A DNA stretch of 64,000 nt from Stenocarpella maydis. Lineage: Eukaryota > Ascomycota > Sordariomycetes > Diaporthales > Diaporthaceae. The translations under genes and the position numbers were made by a program. Under the pieces are notes generated by a model, which had not been told where the DNA came from, searched no databases, and worked only from the letters and a program-made list of their open reading frames with translations. Below, one piece after another: positions 45,958-59,726 of this stretch. The stretch spans positions 124,001-188,000 of the forward strand of contig NQMI01000009.1 in assembly GCA_002270565.1 (NCBI GenBank), read 5' to 3'. The first letter of the stretch is position 1. Every line of letters starts with the position of its first letter.

Positions 45958-46013
45958 CATGGGCCATGGGTCATGGGCCATGGGTCATGGGCCATGGGTC
46001 ATGGGCCATGGGG
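45958..46013 (+). repeat. Tandem repeat, four copies of a 14-bp unit
   Basis: Unit CATGGGCCATGGGT repeated three times perfectly, with a fourth copy differing only in its last base. Each unit contains a GGGCC/CCATGG palindromic core, so the array can also form hairpins. Confidence 0.95.
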
Positions 46014-47571
46014 CGCCATGGGATGCTATGAGACAAGAAGGAAGGAAGAGAAACGGGCGATTCCCTCACATGGGCAATGTAGGGTGACTGCAACGACTGA
46101 TACGTCCGTACAGATGCCATGGCTGGGGGGCCAATCAGTTGGTACCAAGGCATGGGTTGCAATCTCCGCTGGGGCCTGGGTCGTGTGTGTGTGTCCCACG
46201 ATCCCCGGCCTGGCCTTCTGGGGGTGGCAGCACCAGCTCGGGACTAGCGGTGCGGATAGGCACGCGCCTCCTCTCGAGAGGTTGGTCATGCCCCATGCAC
46301 GAGACCCTTTCATCATAAGCTTAACAGCGCAATTATTGCGTGGTACGAAAGAGAGGGGGGGGTTGTTGTGGTTGTCCTTTCTTCTTCTCTGATGGTCCTC
46401 GGCCTTGGCTCCGGCCTACTGGACGGCTGTCGCATTGTGCATGGTAGTACAACAATCTGCAAGCCTGCATGCCCGATGTGGGATGCGGCAGTGGGAGACA
46501 TTTCATCTATCTACTCCGTAGTATCCAAGATATCGCGCGACTGTCCCCAAAATGGTACATATGTACTAAGTACCTAGTGGGCGCCGAAGCAGGATCCGAC
46601 TACCCGGATGGCCGAAGTATACATATAGAACGGATTATTCGGCTCGAACTAACTAAAATGCGGTCACCGCAAAGCAAAGCTGCTGTTCGGTGTGCCGACG
46701 GCGGCTGGTCAGGCTAGAAAAGCCCAGGAGATGAGAGCATGCAGCCGCTGGCCAGGCTTGCTTTGCTCAGGGTCCGTCTGCGGATGACCTCGGGACTCGG
46801 ATTCCTCCCCATGTTGTCAAGCGTGGTCGTACGCCTCGCCCTCTTCCCGCTCGTCAACTTGGAACCGCCAGGCCCCTCCTTTTTGATGAGGCGCCCGAGG
46901 CGCCCCTGCATCCCCCCCGCCCCTCATCGTGGCTTCTCGCCCACGATCGGCTGTCTGCCTTGGGAGACCAAGGCCGTGATGCAGCAGCACACCCCACGCA
47001 TCACCCAACCAACCCCTTTCTTGCCAACATATCTAGGGTGCATTTCTAGTGTAGACGCATGCGTTCCTGCATGCGGCCCACACGTCGTGCCACCACGGCC
47101 TTGTGATGCTCGAGGCCCACAGTCGCTACCATTCGAGATCCAGAAGAGTCTCGAGGAACGACACCCGTATTCCGCACCACGAGAGCACCAGGCTCGCAGA
47201 GAGCAGAGACTGCAGCGCCAGCTTGTTGGTTGGCTATCTCGCCAAGAGAGGGGTTGCATTGGCCTGCAGGTGGCTGCATAGTTGACAGTTGATAACACCA
47301 CCCTAAACCGGTCACCCTTCCCTCGGTGAAGGCCAACCGGCTTTTTTCGAAGGGGCGCTGGGCGGTACACTATTTTCCAAGTCAGCAAGCACAACGCCTG
47401 TTGGGGGATAGGACCACCGCCGTGGAGGCCAGACTCGCCCTTTTGGGTGAAGCCTGGCTCGCCTAGCCCTGAATGGGTTAACTCGCGTCTCCAGTAGGGC
47501 GGCCCGGCTTCCTGCGTGTGGTGTGCGTGAGCGACTAACTGCCGTGGGGACTAGACTAGGCTCCTTCAACG

Positions 47572-47572
<1 letters not shown>

Positions 47573-47608
<36 letters not shown>
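47573..47608. repeat. (TG)18 microsatellite
   Basis: Perfect dinucleotide run of 36 bases. Confidence 0.98.
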
Positions 47609-47609
<1 letters not shown>

Positions 47610-48430
47610 ACGCGCGACTGCGACTCTGATTTGGGCCTTCGACTATTGCCCTGCGCCCCCTCGCAACACGAGGTGGCAATGATGGTCCAATGTCTTGCCC
47701 GTCAGACGGCATGCAAATGGGGTCACAGCAGCGGCGGGTCATCAAGAGACGCCCGCGGGTGTCTCTGGGTGCCATGGCGGCCCCGGTGGGCGATTTAACA
47801 GCGTTGGGTAGCAGCCGGTTCTAATAGTACCCCGCTCTTCGAGAACATTTGTCTTGACTTGGGTAATGACTACACAGTACTTAGGTACTATCTCTAACTT
47901 TCTTTGCGGTAGTGCATCCGATCAAACATCACTGCGAGAAAACGACGCTATTACGGAATATTGCTGTTCCAGACCGAGCATCCGCCAGTCTGGTTGGCAG
48001 CCTCTGTTATAGAGCTCACTACCTGAAAGCCACATGAATTGACACTTGAGGGTAGCATAAAGATCAATACAAAATTGACAGGGTAAAAGGGTTTATTTTT
48101 AAGTTAGAGCCGAGAAACAATTTCCCAGCATATTACGAACTATCGCTTTATTTATAATTTACTAGGAATGGTAGTGGAAATTTCCCGGACGCCATTATGA
48201 TGCGTTGCAACTAAAGGGAAAACTGCACATCCGAACTCCGTCAACTGTAAAGAGATGCCTATAGCTCCATGGATGGCCGTATCAGTGGCTGTCATCTTCC
48301 CATTCACTTCTTTCTTCACCTCCCTCACCCCCTCTTCCCCTATGCATAAATGCTATCTGCCTTCCTCCTCGTCCACATGTTACTATGGCCCCATTGCTCC
48401 ATCTTGGTGCAACCATAACTCGCAACGGTC

Positions 48431-49340
48431 TCATGGGCTCAGAAGATCCTGGATAGGGGTATTTGGCCTGACAATAGGGTTGTCTACAATGTTTATGTCG
48501 AAGCCAAGTTCGGGAGACACATCCATGGCCAATGAAGGCTCCCGGAACGATGCTGACCAGTCGGCAAACAATGTCCAGGCATCAGAAGTAGTGAAATCGT
48601 CAGGCTGAGGTGCATTTATCGGACTGCATTGTTCGAGCTCTGGACGCGGCTGGCTGTTGATGATGGTTGCTTCGAGACCTTGGTTTGAGTTTAGCCCTCC
48701 TGTCTGCTCTGCAACGGCTGCTAGTGACCTCTTCTGAGCAAAACGTAATCTTTGCTTGAGCGTATCTCTTTCTCCATGTTGCTCTCTGTTTCCGGCAGAA
48801 CAGTGAAGCCCCCATAGTCACCCTCCTCCGCGAAATCCCAAGGAGTGCTACCAATGTGGAGAAAGATGTTAGGGTTTGATAGCATAATCCCCGTCGTATC
48901 ATCACCTACACTTGTCCACCCTCCGAGCTCTTTCAACATGCTGATCACCGCATGATGGCCGTTTTCCTTTGCACATATGACTGCCCTGATCACCTGCACT
49001 CTTCTGACACCGTGAACCGTGACGCCGTTTCGAAAGAGAGCTCGGATCATATCAATACGGCCGTGCTCCGCTGCCGCCCCTCGAGCAGCTCTAGAATACA
49101 GAATGTATTAGGAGGACATAGGGGAGGTGGGTGCGTCCATATCCGCATTCTCCTGGATAAGAAGCCCCGCCATTTTCCACATCACCGTTATGCGCAGCAT
49201 GCTGTAGCGCCGTCGGCGACGCCCCTGGTAGATCTGGCATAGCCTTCGCTGCCAGTAGAAGACGGACACGCTCTGAATGGGACCCTTCTGCTGCTTTTGA
49301 GTCGAGTCCAAGGAGTTGTCAACAATCTTGACCTTACGGT
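48431..49340 (-). pseudogene. Ankyrin-repeat protein pseudogene
   Basis: Reading the minus strand, coding-like sequence shows ankyrin signatures in shifting frames: SERVRLLLAAKA and TALQHAAHNGDVE, then after a one-base frameshift near 49172, MAGLLIQENADMDAPTS; then a TAA (49110-49108) and, in the same frame, AAEHGRIDMIRALFRNG and AKENGHHAVISMLKELGGW. A second frame change near 48765 leads into a long open tail (DTLKQRLRFAQKRSLAAVAE, later DAWTLFADWSASF and NTPIQDLLSP) ending at 48431. A TGA lies at about 49319-49321. At least one frameshift and two stops interrupt it, and no N-terminal effector domain remains intact. Fungal ankyrin genes do contain introns, so the 48765 shift might be a splice site, but the 49172 shift lies inside a repeat and cannot be. 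Confidence 0.78.
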
Positions 49341-49389
49341 GCCGTCTTGAGTAAACCCTAAAAAGCATCTATACATTCATAGTCTCTGA

Positions 49390-49690
49390 TCTCTGCTGGG
49401 GCTTTCCACGTAGTCCTGTTATCCTTCGTCTAAAGATTACAGTTCATCAACCTTGAGCTCCTCGGTGACTGGTTCGTATAATGCCTGCTGTTCCTCACTG
49501 CCAAATCTCTGCACAAGCTACTCCTGCATTGGCTTCTAAATAGCCTCCCACTCAGGTGGCACCCAGCCGAGGAAATCTCCGCCTATCTCTTGTTTCCGAA
49601 ACCACTGCATAGGGTTCACGGGCAAAGCCGAGCTCTCCTTTATATATCTCTCATTAAGCACACAGCTGGAGACAATCGCCATATTATAGT
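49390..49690 (-). pseudogene. Coding relic interrupted by four TAG/TAA stops
   Basis: One minus-strand frame reads as good protein sequence (MQWFRKQEIGGDFLGWVPPE, LVQRFGSEEQQALYEP, VTEELKVDEL) broken by TAG, TAG, TAA and TAA. Neighbouring codons include intact CAG/CAA, and every stop is one C-to-T step from CAG or CAA. It lies upstream of the ankyrin pseudogene on the same strand and may be part of the same dead gene. Family not recognised. Confidence 0.6.
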
Positions 49691-51340
49691 TAACAAGTAT
49701 AATATAAGGGATGCTAGTATTGATTAAGACGTTATAATTGGCAAAATGGTTTTGAGTAATACTATAATAATAGTATATGTATATAGGTGTCTATAGCGTG
49801 CGCGAGTACTTTAAGATGATACTCCTTGGGAAGGTAAAAGGTGTTCCAGCTAGCTTGAATGTAAGTGCTATTTTAGATCTGCAAGCACTTAAGGTTCAGC
49901 CCCTATAGGTGCTCTATAAGCATAAGGCATACTAGCCTTATCTACTATATGCCCCTGCTTAAAATAGGTAGGTTGAACATCTATGATCTGTAGTATGCTA
50001 GAGCAACTTGACCTGCTTTATTAGCGCTAGTTAGCTATTCATATGTAGTAGCCTCCGCGGTATAGTCCTTATCCGCCTCAGCCGTGATATCTTGCGGAGG
50101 CATTGCTATACTATGGCTAAAGCATTAATAAAGTGCGTTATAGATCTTAGCAATAGCCTGGAAAGGCAGCTTGCTACTGTAGCTATGGTGTAGATAATAA
50201 CCTAGGCACTAGACCTATAGCTAATGCTAATGCGCGAAGTTATTATATGCCGGGCCATCTCTGATGGGACATCTATATTGGAAGGCATCGTTATTGCCTC
50301 TATCGGTAGGTGTAATATAACAAGAGCGCTCTGCGTTAAGGTCTGCATCTTGGCGCTGGATACCCGTTCCCACGGCTAAGATCCGTATAGTCTTTTGCTG
50401 CTAAAGGGCGTAGGGGCAATATGGGATTGAATGTGTGCCTGGAAACCCGGCATGTAGGGCAGCGAGGGCCTGTCTGGGTCTTCTGGGGGAGACCAGGGCC
50501 GTGGTGGCACCCTTGGTGGCCGATTAGGGCCAAAGAGTCGCAGCAGCTCCTCTCGGTAGCATGAAGACATTGCTCGTAAATTGGTCGATGCCAAAAGTAT
50601 AGCAGGCGGCAGTGCTGAGACATTGGCTGAGGTGAAGTGTGCAAGACAAACTGAATTGAGATTTGTTGGGCAGTGAGAAGAAGCCCACGCATGTTGAACG
50701 GAGGAAGATGAATTGTTACGTACTATGTAGTTAGCAGGGCTCCGACGAACGATTCCAGCTAGTTACTTATAGTAACATCTATCTTTTAGCTACTGTTGTA
50801 TGCCCCACGTGTAGGGCCGCAGGACGCAAACCAACAACCCAAATGTGGCTTCAGAAGATATCCAAAGCAACATTTATGATATGAAAAGAATACCAATCTG
50901 TTGTCTGGCTACTATTTATAGTCCTGGAATATATCGCTTTAAATTTTCGATACAGGCCAACATTCATAAGCCAACGCTCACAAGCCATATACAGCCCCCC
51001 GTGCTGTAGCCCTAGCAACTTGTCGTGCTATCAGGCCGGCCTGTGGATACTCTAGCTATATATTCTAAGGCCCGATAGTTGAGTTTTGTATTTGTGTATT
51101 GGTGGAGGGGTGGTGGTTGGCGGTTGTGCTTCTTTAAATCCTACTATTCCTATCTGCAGCATATAGTACGGGCTTTAATTTCACATTCTTGCTAGGCATT
51201 TAGCTCTGCTTACTATTTATATCACACCTCAGTCTTATAACTTTTATTACTAATGCTTCCATCTATATATTATACTCTATGTTTATTATCTCTCTATTAA
51301 CTCCGCGTACTGGCCAAAATGTTTGGCATGAATGAGCTAC
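49640..51340. repeat. AT-rich, TpA-rich block resembling RIP-mutated repeat DNA
   Basis: Composition is strongly enriched in TA, CTATA and ATAG words with few CpA/TpG-preserved codons and no open frame of note, except a more normal GC patch around 50336-50700 where a Pro-rich frame (LFGPNRPPRVPPRPWSPPE) survives on the minus strand. This is the largest low-GC block in the window. RIP acting on an old transposable element or duplicated gene is the likely cause, but the ancestor is unrecognisable. Confidence 0.55.
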
Positions 51341-52686
51341 ATAATTAATCAGATGACTCTGAATTATACTGTAATTGCAGATTGCGTGCTGAGATAGGGC
51401 GATATTAAGACATCGGAAGGGTGAGTTTCAAGATTCGACGTTACCACATTCAAGTTGTGCATTTGGATATAGGGACTGGACTACTTTTGAAAAGTGGTGA
51501 TAACTCTTGTGGCCATGCATTTTCGATGCCATTTGACCATGTAGGAGACGGAGTGATGAATCAACCTTGGACTGCATGTGGCAGGCTGCCTGGGCCTCGG
51601 GATCTTGGTTGGCTCCAGCGTATCTTGATGCGGGACTGCACTGGACTGGACCGTTGATCTGAGGGACTGCTGTGTTAGCGTAAAACTGACACAGATAGCC
51701 TGATAGCCTACCAGCACAACAGCAAACGTTAGTCGAACGTTAGTCGAACGTTAGTCGAGAAGGGTTTGTCCGGCAGGTTGAAATGACGTCAGGCTGGATC
51801 CGGCACGAAAGAGCATCGTGACTGTCCCGAGTTCATCCTCTGACCCCTGCTCTGCCCTGCTTCTTACCCAGCACAGCCTGCTTCTTGACAGGCCCAGACC
51901 AGAGGTCAGCCTCTGCACAGCCCTCTTGACAATCCACACCACAGCATTTCTTGACCTATACTCCGTACTTGGCACATTTTTCTGCCTCTGCTGCCCCATC
52001 AGGGTGCGACCTGTTGGTACAATATAATTCCGGCCCCCTCTGTTGTTCTCGGGGAATCTATCTTGGTTACACTTGCTCCGTCCGTTGTCGTTGTTCGCTG
52101 TCCTGATCGAACTGAATGTGACAGACTGGAACCCCCTCACATGGAAACGGGTCGGTCGGGTCAGCCAGCCAGCCAGCCATCAGGGCTCACCGCCAAGCCC
52201 TGCCTCTTCTGATCCTCTTGACAACCTTCCAGCACTTGATCAGCTCAGTGGACGAACACATATTCTCCTCTGGCCGCGCGCATTCTGACACGACAGAGGG
52301 GCGTCCAGGAAGAGTCTGCCAGGCCGCTCAAGTCCCAGAGAGGACAAGCAGACCCGTCGATCTTCCGGCCTTGGCGATCCAACCGTCGCACAGCGCTGCT
52401 CGTACCAAGACGCCTGACAGGTCTTGGCCCTACACTGTGCCTATTGTCAGCGACACCCAAGCAACCGCAGGGATTCTCCACGTTATCGACAGGCTTGTTT
52501 GGCTGCCGACTGTCGTCACCGTGCTGTGGTTGTGCCTCTGCCGGGGCCCCCCCAGGTTAAGTCAAGCGTCAAGCCACACGCGCTCCGTACTGCACAGTAC
52601 AGCGCCAGCACGCAAGCGGGCGTGGCGATAATCTGCCCTCGGGGCACACTAGAGCTTGCTTGCAATCTCAGATCGCGGCACAGACA
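51341..52686. other. Intergenic region upstream of the C2-domain gene
   Basis: 1.3 kb with no supported gene. It includes the 11-bp tandem repeat at 51725-51757 and a CAGC-type tetranucleotide run near 52160-52180. The C/T-rich 51840-52680 part is probably the promoter and leader of the following gene. Confidence 0.5.
51725..51757 (+). repeat. Three tandem copies of an 11-bp unit
   Basis: AACGTTAGTCG repeated three times without change; each copy holds the palindrome AACGTT. Confidence 0.93.
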
Positions 52687-54569
52687 ATGTCTGGTCCCGC
52701 TCCTGCTGAGGCCAACGCCCCCCCGGGCGGCAGCACTGGCCAACACCATCCCGATGCGCAAGCCGCTGCTGCTGCACCCGTAGCTCCACCGCCCGAGGAC
52801 GACGGTGATGACCACGGCAAGGGTATCCACAGCCTGAGGCACAAGGTCACCGGCAAGAAGGACGAGCTTAAGGATAAGGCCCACCCGCCCGGGGGTTATG
52901 ACCCTACTCCTCTGCCCGACTTCCCCTCGGGCTGGACAATCAGGATCGTCTTCAACCGCGCAGAGAATCTGCCAGCTGCCGACATCTCAACCCAGCGATG
53001 TGACCCTTATATCCAGGGTACTCTGACCGCCCCGATCCCCAAGAGGCACAAGGAGGACCCGGCCCTTAGCTGGAGGACGAGGACAATCCGCACGACGTGC
53101 GAGCCGGTCTGGGAGGAGGAATGGATCGTCGCCAATGTTCCGTCTGCCGGTTTCAAACTGAAATGCCGTCTCTTCGACGAGGACTACCCCGATCACGATG
53201 ATCGCCTCGGGAATGTCACCTTTGAGACCAACTCGATCAACGAGGGCTGGAGTCTGGGCCCAGAAGGCCAATGGTTCGATATCAAGAAGCGCATGGCCAG
53301 CAAGCGCGCGTATTTCTTCAAGGCCATTACCAGCACCATTGACAAGAACACGAGCATGACTGGCCGGCTCAACTTGAAAATCGACGTCATCGGGCCGTCC
53401 GAGGGCAAGGGCTCGCAGATGTACACCGTCGGGCCGTCGATATACTTCAAACACTTCAGTCCCTTGCTAGGCAGGTTAATAGGCATCAAGGTCAACAAGG
53501 ATGAGTCGCAGGACGAAGTTGAGCACGACCCCCAGTCAGGTGAGAAAAAGATACAGAAATATGAGTAAGTCTCGACCAAAAGCCGCGCGTAACTCCCCCG
53601 AATCTGGCTTGGTTGCGCAGCAATCTAACTGCCCACCACAGCTTCCAGGCGAACGAGCTCCAGCTCTCGGGGCCTGTGCCTGAGCATCTGTATCACCGTT
53701 ATGTTGAGTTCAGCTCGTGGGTCGGGAGCATGTTCACGTCTACTGGTCTCCGCGGCAAGGTCCTGCACAAAGCCCTGCACAAGCAGCACAACCGCATCTA
53801 CAGCTTCAGCCAGTCGACGCAGTGGGGCAGCTTCAAGCCGTGCACTGAGGAGGCGTCGCTGCAATTCCTTCGCATGGCTCATTTCGACGAGGGCGGCCGT
53901 GTCTTCACTTACGTGCTGACCCTCGACGGGCTGCTGAGGTTCACCGAGACGGGCAAGGAATTCGGGATCGACTTTTTGTCCAAGCATACCATGCACTCAG
54001 ACGTGGCGACCTACATCGCCTGTTCGGGCGAGTTCTTCATTCGCCGTCTCGCCAAGGCGGACGCCCCAGAGCACCAGGGCGAGGTTGACCCCGGCGAGCC
54101 CACCCATCCATCGGAGGACCTTCCGGGCGGCCCGCCACACTCTCAGCCGCCGGCCGACCCGCGGCACTACCAGCTCGTCATCGACAACGACAGCGGGACC
54201 TACCGCCCGGACAAGAGCATCCTGCCCCAGCTCCGCGAGTTCCTGCAGCGCAACTTCCCCGGCCTCGGCGTGGTGGTGATGCACTGGGAGGACCAGGAGT
54301 GCCAGGACCTCAAGGAGAAGCAGCGCGAGGTCAAGAAGAAGGAGGGCGGCCACATCCATCTGGTGCAGAACCGCAGCCCGGACTCGAGCAGCATCAGCAG
54401 CAGCGACGAGAGCCGCCTGGACAGCGACGGCGAGTACGGCGGTCGCAAGCACTGGAAGAGCAAGAAGGAGGCCGCGTGGGACATTGTCGAGGACCCGCAC
54501 CGCCTGAAGGAGATGAGCCTGAAGCCCGGGAAGAAGTCTGGCGAGGAACACCAGCCTGGTGAGGCCTAG
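52687..54569 (+). CDS. C2-domain protein with conserved fungal C-terminal domain
   Basis: Probable Ca2+/phospholipid-binding cytosolic protein; exact role unknown. Exons 52687-53564 and 53642-54569 (77-nt intron) give 601 aa. Seen: a Pro/Ala-rich N-terminus with a Lys-rich patch (VTGKKDELKDKAHPPG), then a C2 domain: WTIRIVFNRAENLPAADIST, CDPYIQGTL, TCEPVWEEEWIV and KCRLFDEDYPDHDDRLGNVTF, with Asp residues in the calcium loops. A second globular domain spans the splice site (LQLSGPVPEHLYHRYVEF, RIYSFSQSTQWGSF, FLRMAHFDEGGRVFTYVLTL, MHSDVATYIACSGEFFIRRL) and is one I recall only from filamentous fungi. The last 130 residues are charged and Ser-rich. Start at 52687 is the first ATG in frame. The GA|GTAAGT donor joins to the CAG|C acceptor, giving KYDFQANEL. 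Confidence 0.88.
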
Positions 54570-55519
54570 AGGGCGGTGGCGGTGGTCCGGTGTGGGGGGC
54601 TGCCGCGAGACGTGAGAGGTGGCGCTTGTTTCATGAAGACCTGACGAGATTATACCCGCGAGCTCATGTTTTTTTTTGGATGTCAGGTTGGTGACTCTTT
54701 CCTGGGGAGGATGCATAATGTCTGTGTCCTAATTTCTTCGTTGCTTCGGTGTGCCTTGACCGTGGTGGGCTGCTATGGCTGGTCCCGCTACATTATGAGC
54801 TTTTGGATACCTTTAAGGCATCGCTTCCTATTATCTTATATCCTAGTTACATTCTACTTTTTGCGAAACTCTCGTTTGGTGTTTCGTTCCCCGAGCCTGG
54901 CTGACCTGTCTCACGAGTGAGTTCTAACATTTACATCAATTCTTCCCTAACGCAGCCTCAACAAGCAGTATCCAGTGAAATATAGAGGTTTGCGCCTTCA
55001 ATACTCCTTACCTTTGGCTCCAGCAGTCAGTAGATACATCATACAAGCCCTTCCGGCCCATTGGATATCACGTAAATTCGGCTCATAAAGAAACACGGCA
55101 CTGCCGCTCAAGCCGTCTCAAAAGCTTGTGCACGAGCATACGAGGATGGGAAGCGCCTGGCATGGCTTTTCCACCTCCCCCTCTTCATTCTGCATACTTA
55201 CATAGCCTCACGACGGGAGATCAAGTCCGCCAGTCGTGTGACGGCCGGTGTACCCCATTGCACGTCGTTGGGCCCCCCGTCATGTGTCCCGCCCCTTCAG
55301 GGGGTTGACACGGGGTCAATTTTTTGGTTTCTTAGCTTCTCCTCCGCTGGAGATGTACAAAATCCCTTCCCAAGTTTACTGCTTCTCTGGGCGTGGCACT
55401 GATGGAAAGCTCCCCAGCTGACGTCTGTCTCTTGCAGAATCCGGGAGTTACATAACTTCAGCAACCAACACTGTACTGGACCCTGGGGATTGACAAAACT
55501 GCTCAACTAGAAGCCAAGC
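54570..55519. other. Intergenic region between convergent genes
   Basis: 0.95 kb between the C2-domain gene and the oxidase gene. No gene, RNA or repeat can be supported. Confidence 0.5.
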
Positions 55520-57910
<2,391 letters not shown>

Positions 57911-58790
57911 AACTGTGGATTTCCAAATGTGATAATGCTCTGGTATATGTCGCTAGCCTTGGGGATCTATCCAACACAGACAAGTAAAACAAAGCTCCCG
58001 GGTCTGACCTATAAATGCAGGGCCCATGAGGAGAGACATCGCGTCTACCCCGCGAGGAGGCACAACTCCAAAACGGCAGACATGGATGTCGATGCGGTCG
58101 CCAAATCTATTCCCCGCAGATGTGACAACTACAGTCGCCAGTCCCATTACCAGTACACGTAGTGGATCTCGGGAATAATGCTATTCCTTCAGAAAAGACA
58201 GAAGCATATGCTGCCCCAATTCATGGCTAGCCAGGAGGGGTATGCATGTGTCGGATGCAATAGGCCCCATTCAAGGTGATGCGCTAGTTGAGAGGACTCT
58301 TACCGAACGCTATTTGGAGGCCCAGGAGTGGATTTCTTTTTTCTTTTTTTCTTTCTTTCTTTTTTTTTTTGGGCGAGAAAACGAGATAGCAATGAATGCC
58401 GTCACTAGATTTCTGCCGGGTGAATGGGCGTTGAGATGCACGCCCGATCACGTCTCACCTTGCGAGGGCTCGTTTCCACGTGGGCGAGGTCGTCATCCCG
58501 CCTCTTATAACCCGCCACAGCAGCACAACCTCGCAACCTCCGCCGTCAAGGCGCCTGCCAACCTCAGCAGGCCGTCATGCAGTGTCACCGATAAGATAGG
58601 AGTCGAATCTCCCAATTCGAGAGTTCCCTCCTGCAAGCATGCATACTCACAGGAACCCTGATGACGCGGCGAGAGGGCCTTGATGGACAAGACCGGCGCC
58701 CATCGCCTTTGAAAGGGAGGCCCGCAGCTCCTTTGTCCACCCTAGCGGCCTTTGTCCAGCCTAGAGGCCGTTTGCGTCCTCGAGAGCGTC
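57911..58790. other. Divergent intergenic region
   Basis: 0.9 kb between the oxidase (minus) and the 2EXR-like gene (plus). It has a T/C-rich tract near 58335-58370. No gene or motif can be assigned. Confidence 0.5.
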
Positions 58791-59726
58791 ATGATTGTCT
58801 TGTTCATTTCGTCTCTGGTCCTTGTGCTCGGTTTCAGCCTCGACAGCAGCAGCAGCACGAGTTGTGCGGGAGGGGGGAGAATGACGCCTGCCAGCAAACC
58901 CGATGAACAGAAGGCAGGGCGGGGAGCCCTCGGCGGGATATCTGAGGAGAAGGAGGAGGAGGAAGCCGAGGGGCAACTCGATTGTGATTATTCCGGCTCA
59001 GAAGTTCCCGACGAGAAAGCCATGCTCGGCGACCTCGCGTGCTTCCCGGCCGAGGTGCGAGTCCTGGTATATCGGGAGTACTTCTTTGGCGACGGCCCGT
59101 CCTGCCACATCCGAAGGTCGACGAGAGATCTCCGCAGCCAGTATACTACGGACGAGGAGGAGGACAAGATCACGCCCAAGCCGTGCACCATGGCGCACTC
59201 GCTGGCGAGCAACATCAGCGGCGTCGCCCTGCTCCAGACCAACAGTAAGATGTGAGCTCACCAAGCACCAGACAGGCCTCAAACCCAAGGCCACTCGCCT
59301 CATCCCGCCGGCTGCTGCTAACAGGGAAAAAAACCCCGGCCCGGCAGATACGCGGAGTCGCTGCCGGAGCTCTACGCGCAGGCGCGCTTCCGCTTCGACA
59401 GGCTGTGCCCGCTGCAGCACTTCCTGAGCGCGACGCCCCCCGCGAGCCTGGCGCGCGTGCGCTCGGTGCGGTTCGAGTGGGTGACGTACACGTTCATCTA
59501 CGGCTCCGACTACGTGGCCGACTACGTGGAGCGGTTCTGGGGCCCCGTGTGGGCGAGGCTGGGCGGGCTCGAGGGCCTGAGGGAGCTGACGGTGTCGGTG
59601 AGGCCCGGCTGGGCGGGCGGGTGGACGGTGCTGGGCGCGGCGAGGGAGAGGTGCGAGGACATGCTGTTTGGGCCGGTGAGGAGGCTCGAGGCCGGGGGTG
59701 TCGTGCTGAAGTGTGAGGCGTGTTGA
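58791..59726 (+). CDS. 2EXR/F-box-like domain protein
   Basis: Second member of the fungal 2EXR-type group; function unknown. Exons 58791-59251 and 59348-59726 give 279 aa; the intron (96 nt, donor AT|GTGAGC) joins to give KIYAESLPELYAQARF, the conserved (Q)IYAESLP helix of the family. Seen upstream: an acidic, Glu-rich stretch (EEKEEEEAEG), then LACFPAEVRVLVYREYFFG, the 2EXR core, and SGVALLQTN. The start is uncertain: 58791 would give a hydrophobic N-terminus (MIVLFISSLVLVLGFSL), odd for a cytosolic F-box-like protein, whereas ATG 58881 gives a normal hydrophilic one of 249 aa. The C-terminal half is GC-rich and complete. Confidence 0.75.

Larger units (their letters stand above)
45608..48430. 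other. Non-coding region with tandem and simple repeats
   Basis: 2.8 kb holding the 14-bp tandem repeat at 45958-46013 and a (TG)18 microsatellite at 47573-47608. A 180-codon frame at 46739-47281 has no recognisable domain and is Pro/Arg-rich, so it is not called. From about 48060 to 48170 the DNA is AT-rich. Confidence 0.5.

Noticed and set aside
46739..47281. 180-codon frame between repeats
   Set aside because: No domain, Pro/Arg-rich, no supporting neighbours; random in GC-rich DNA.
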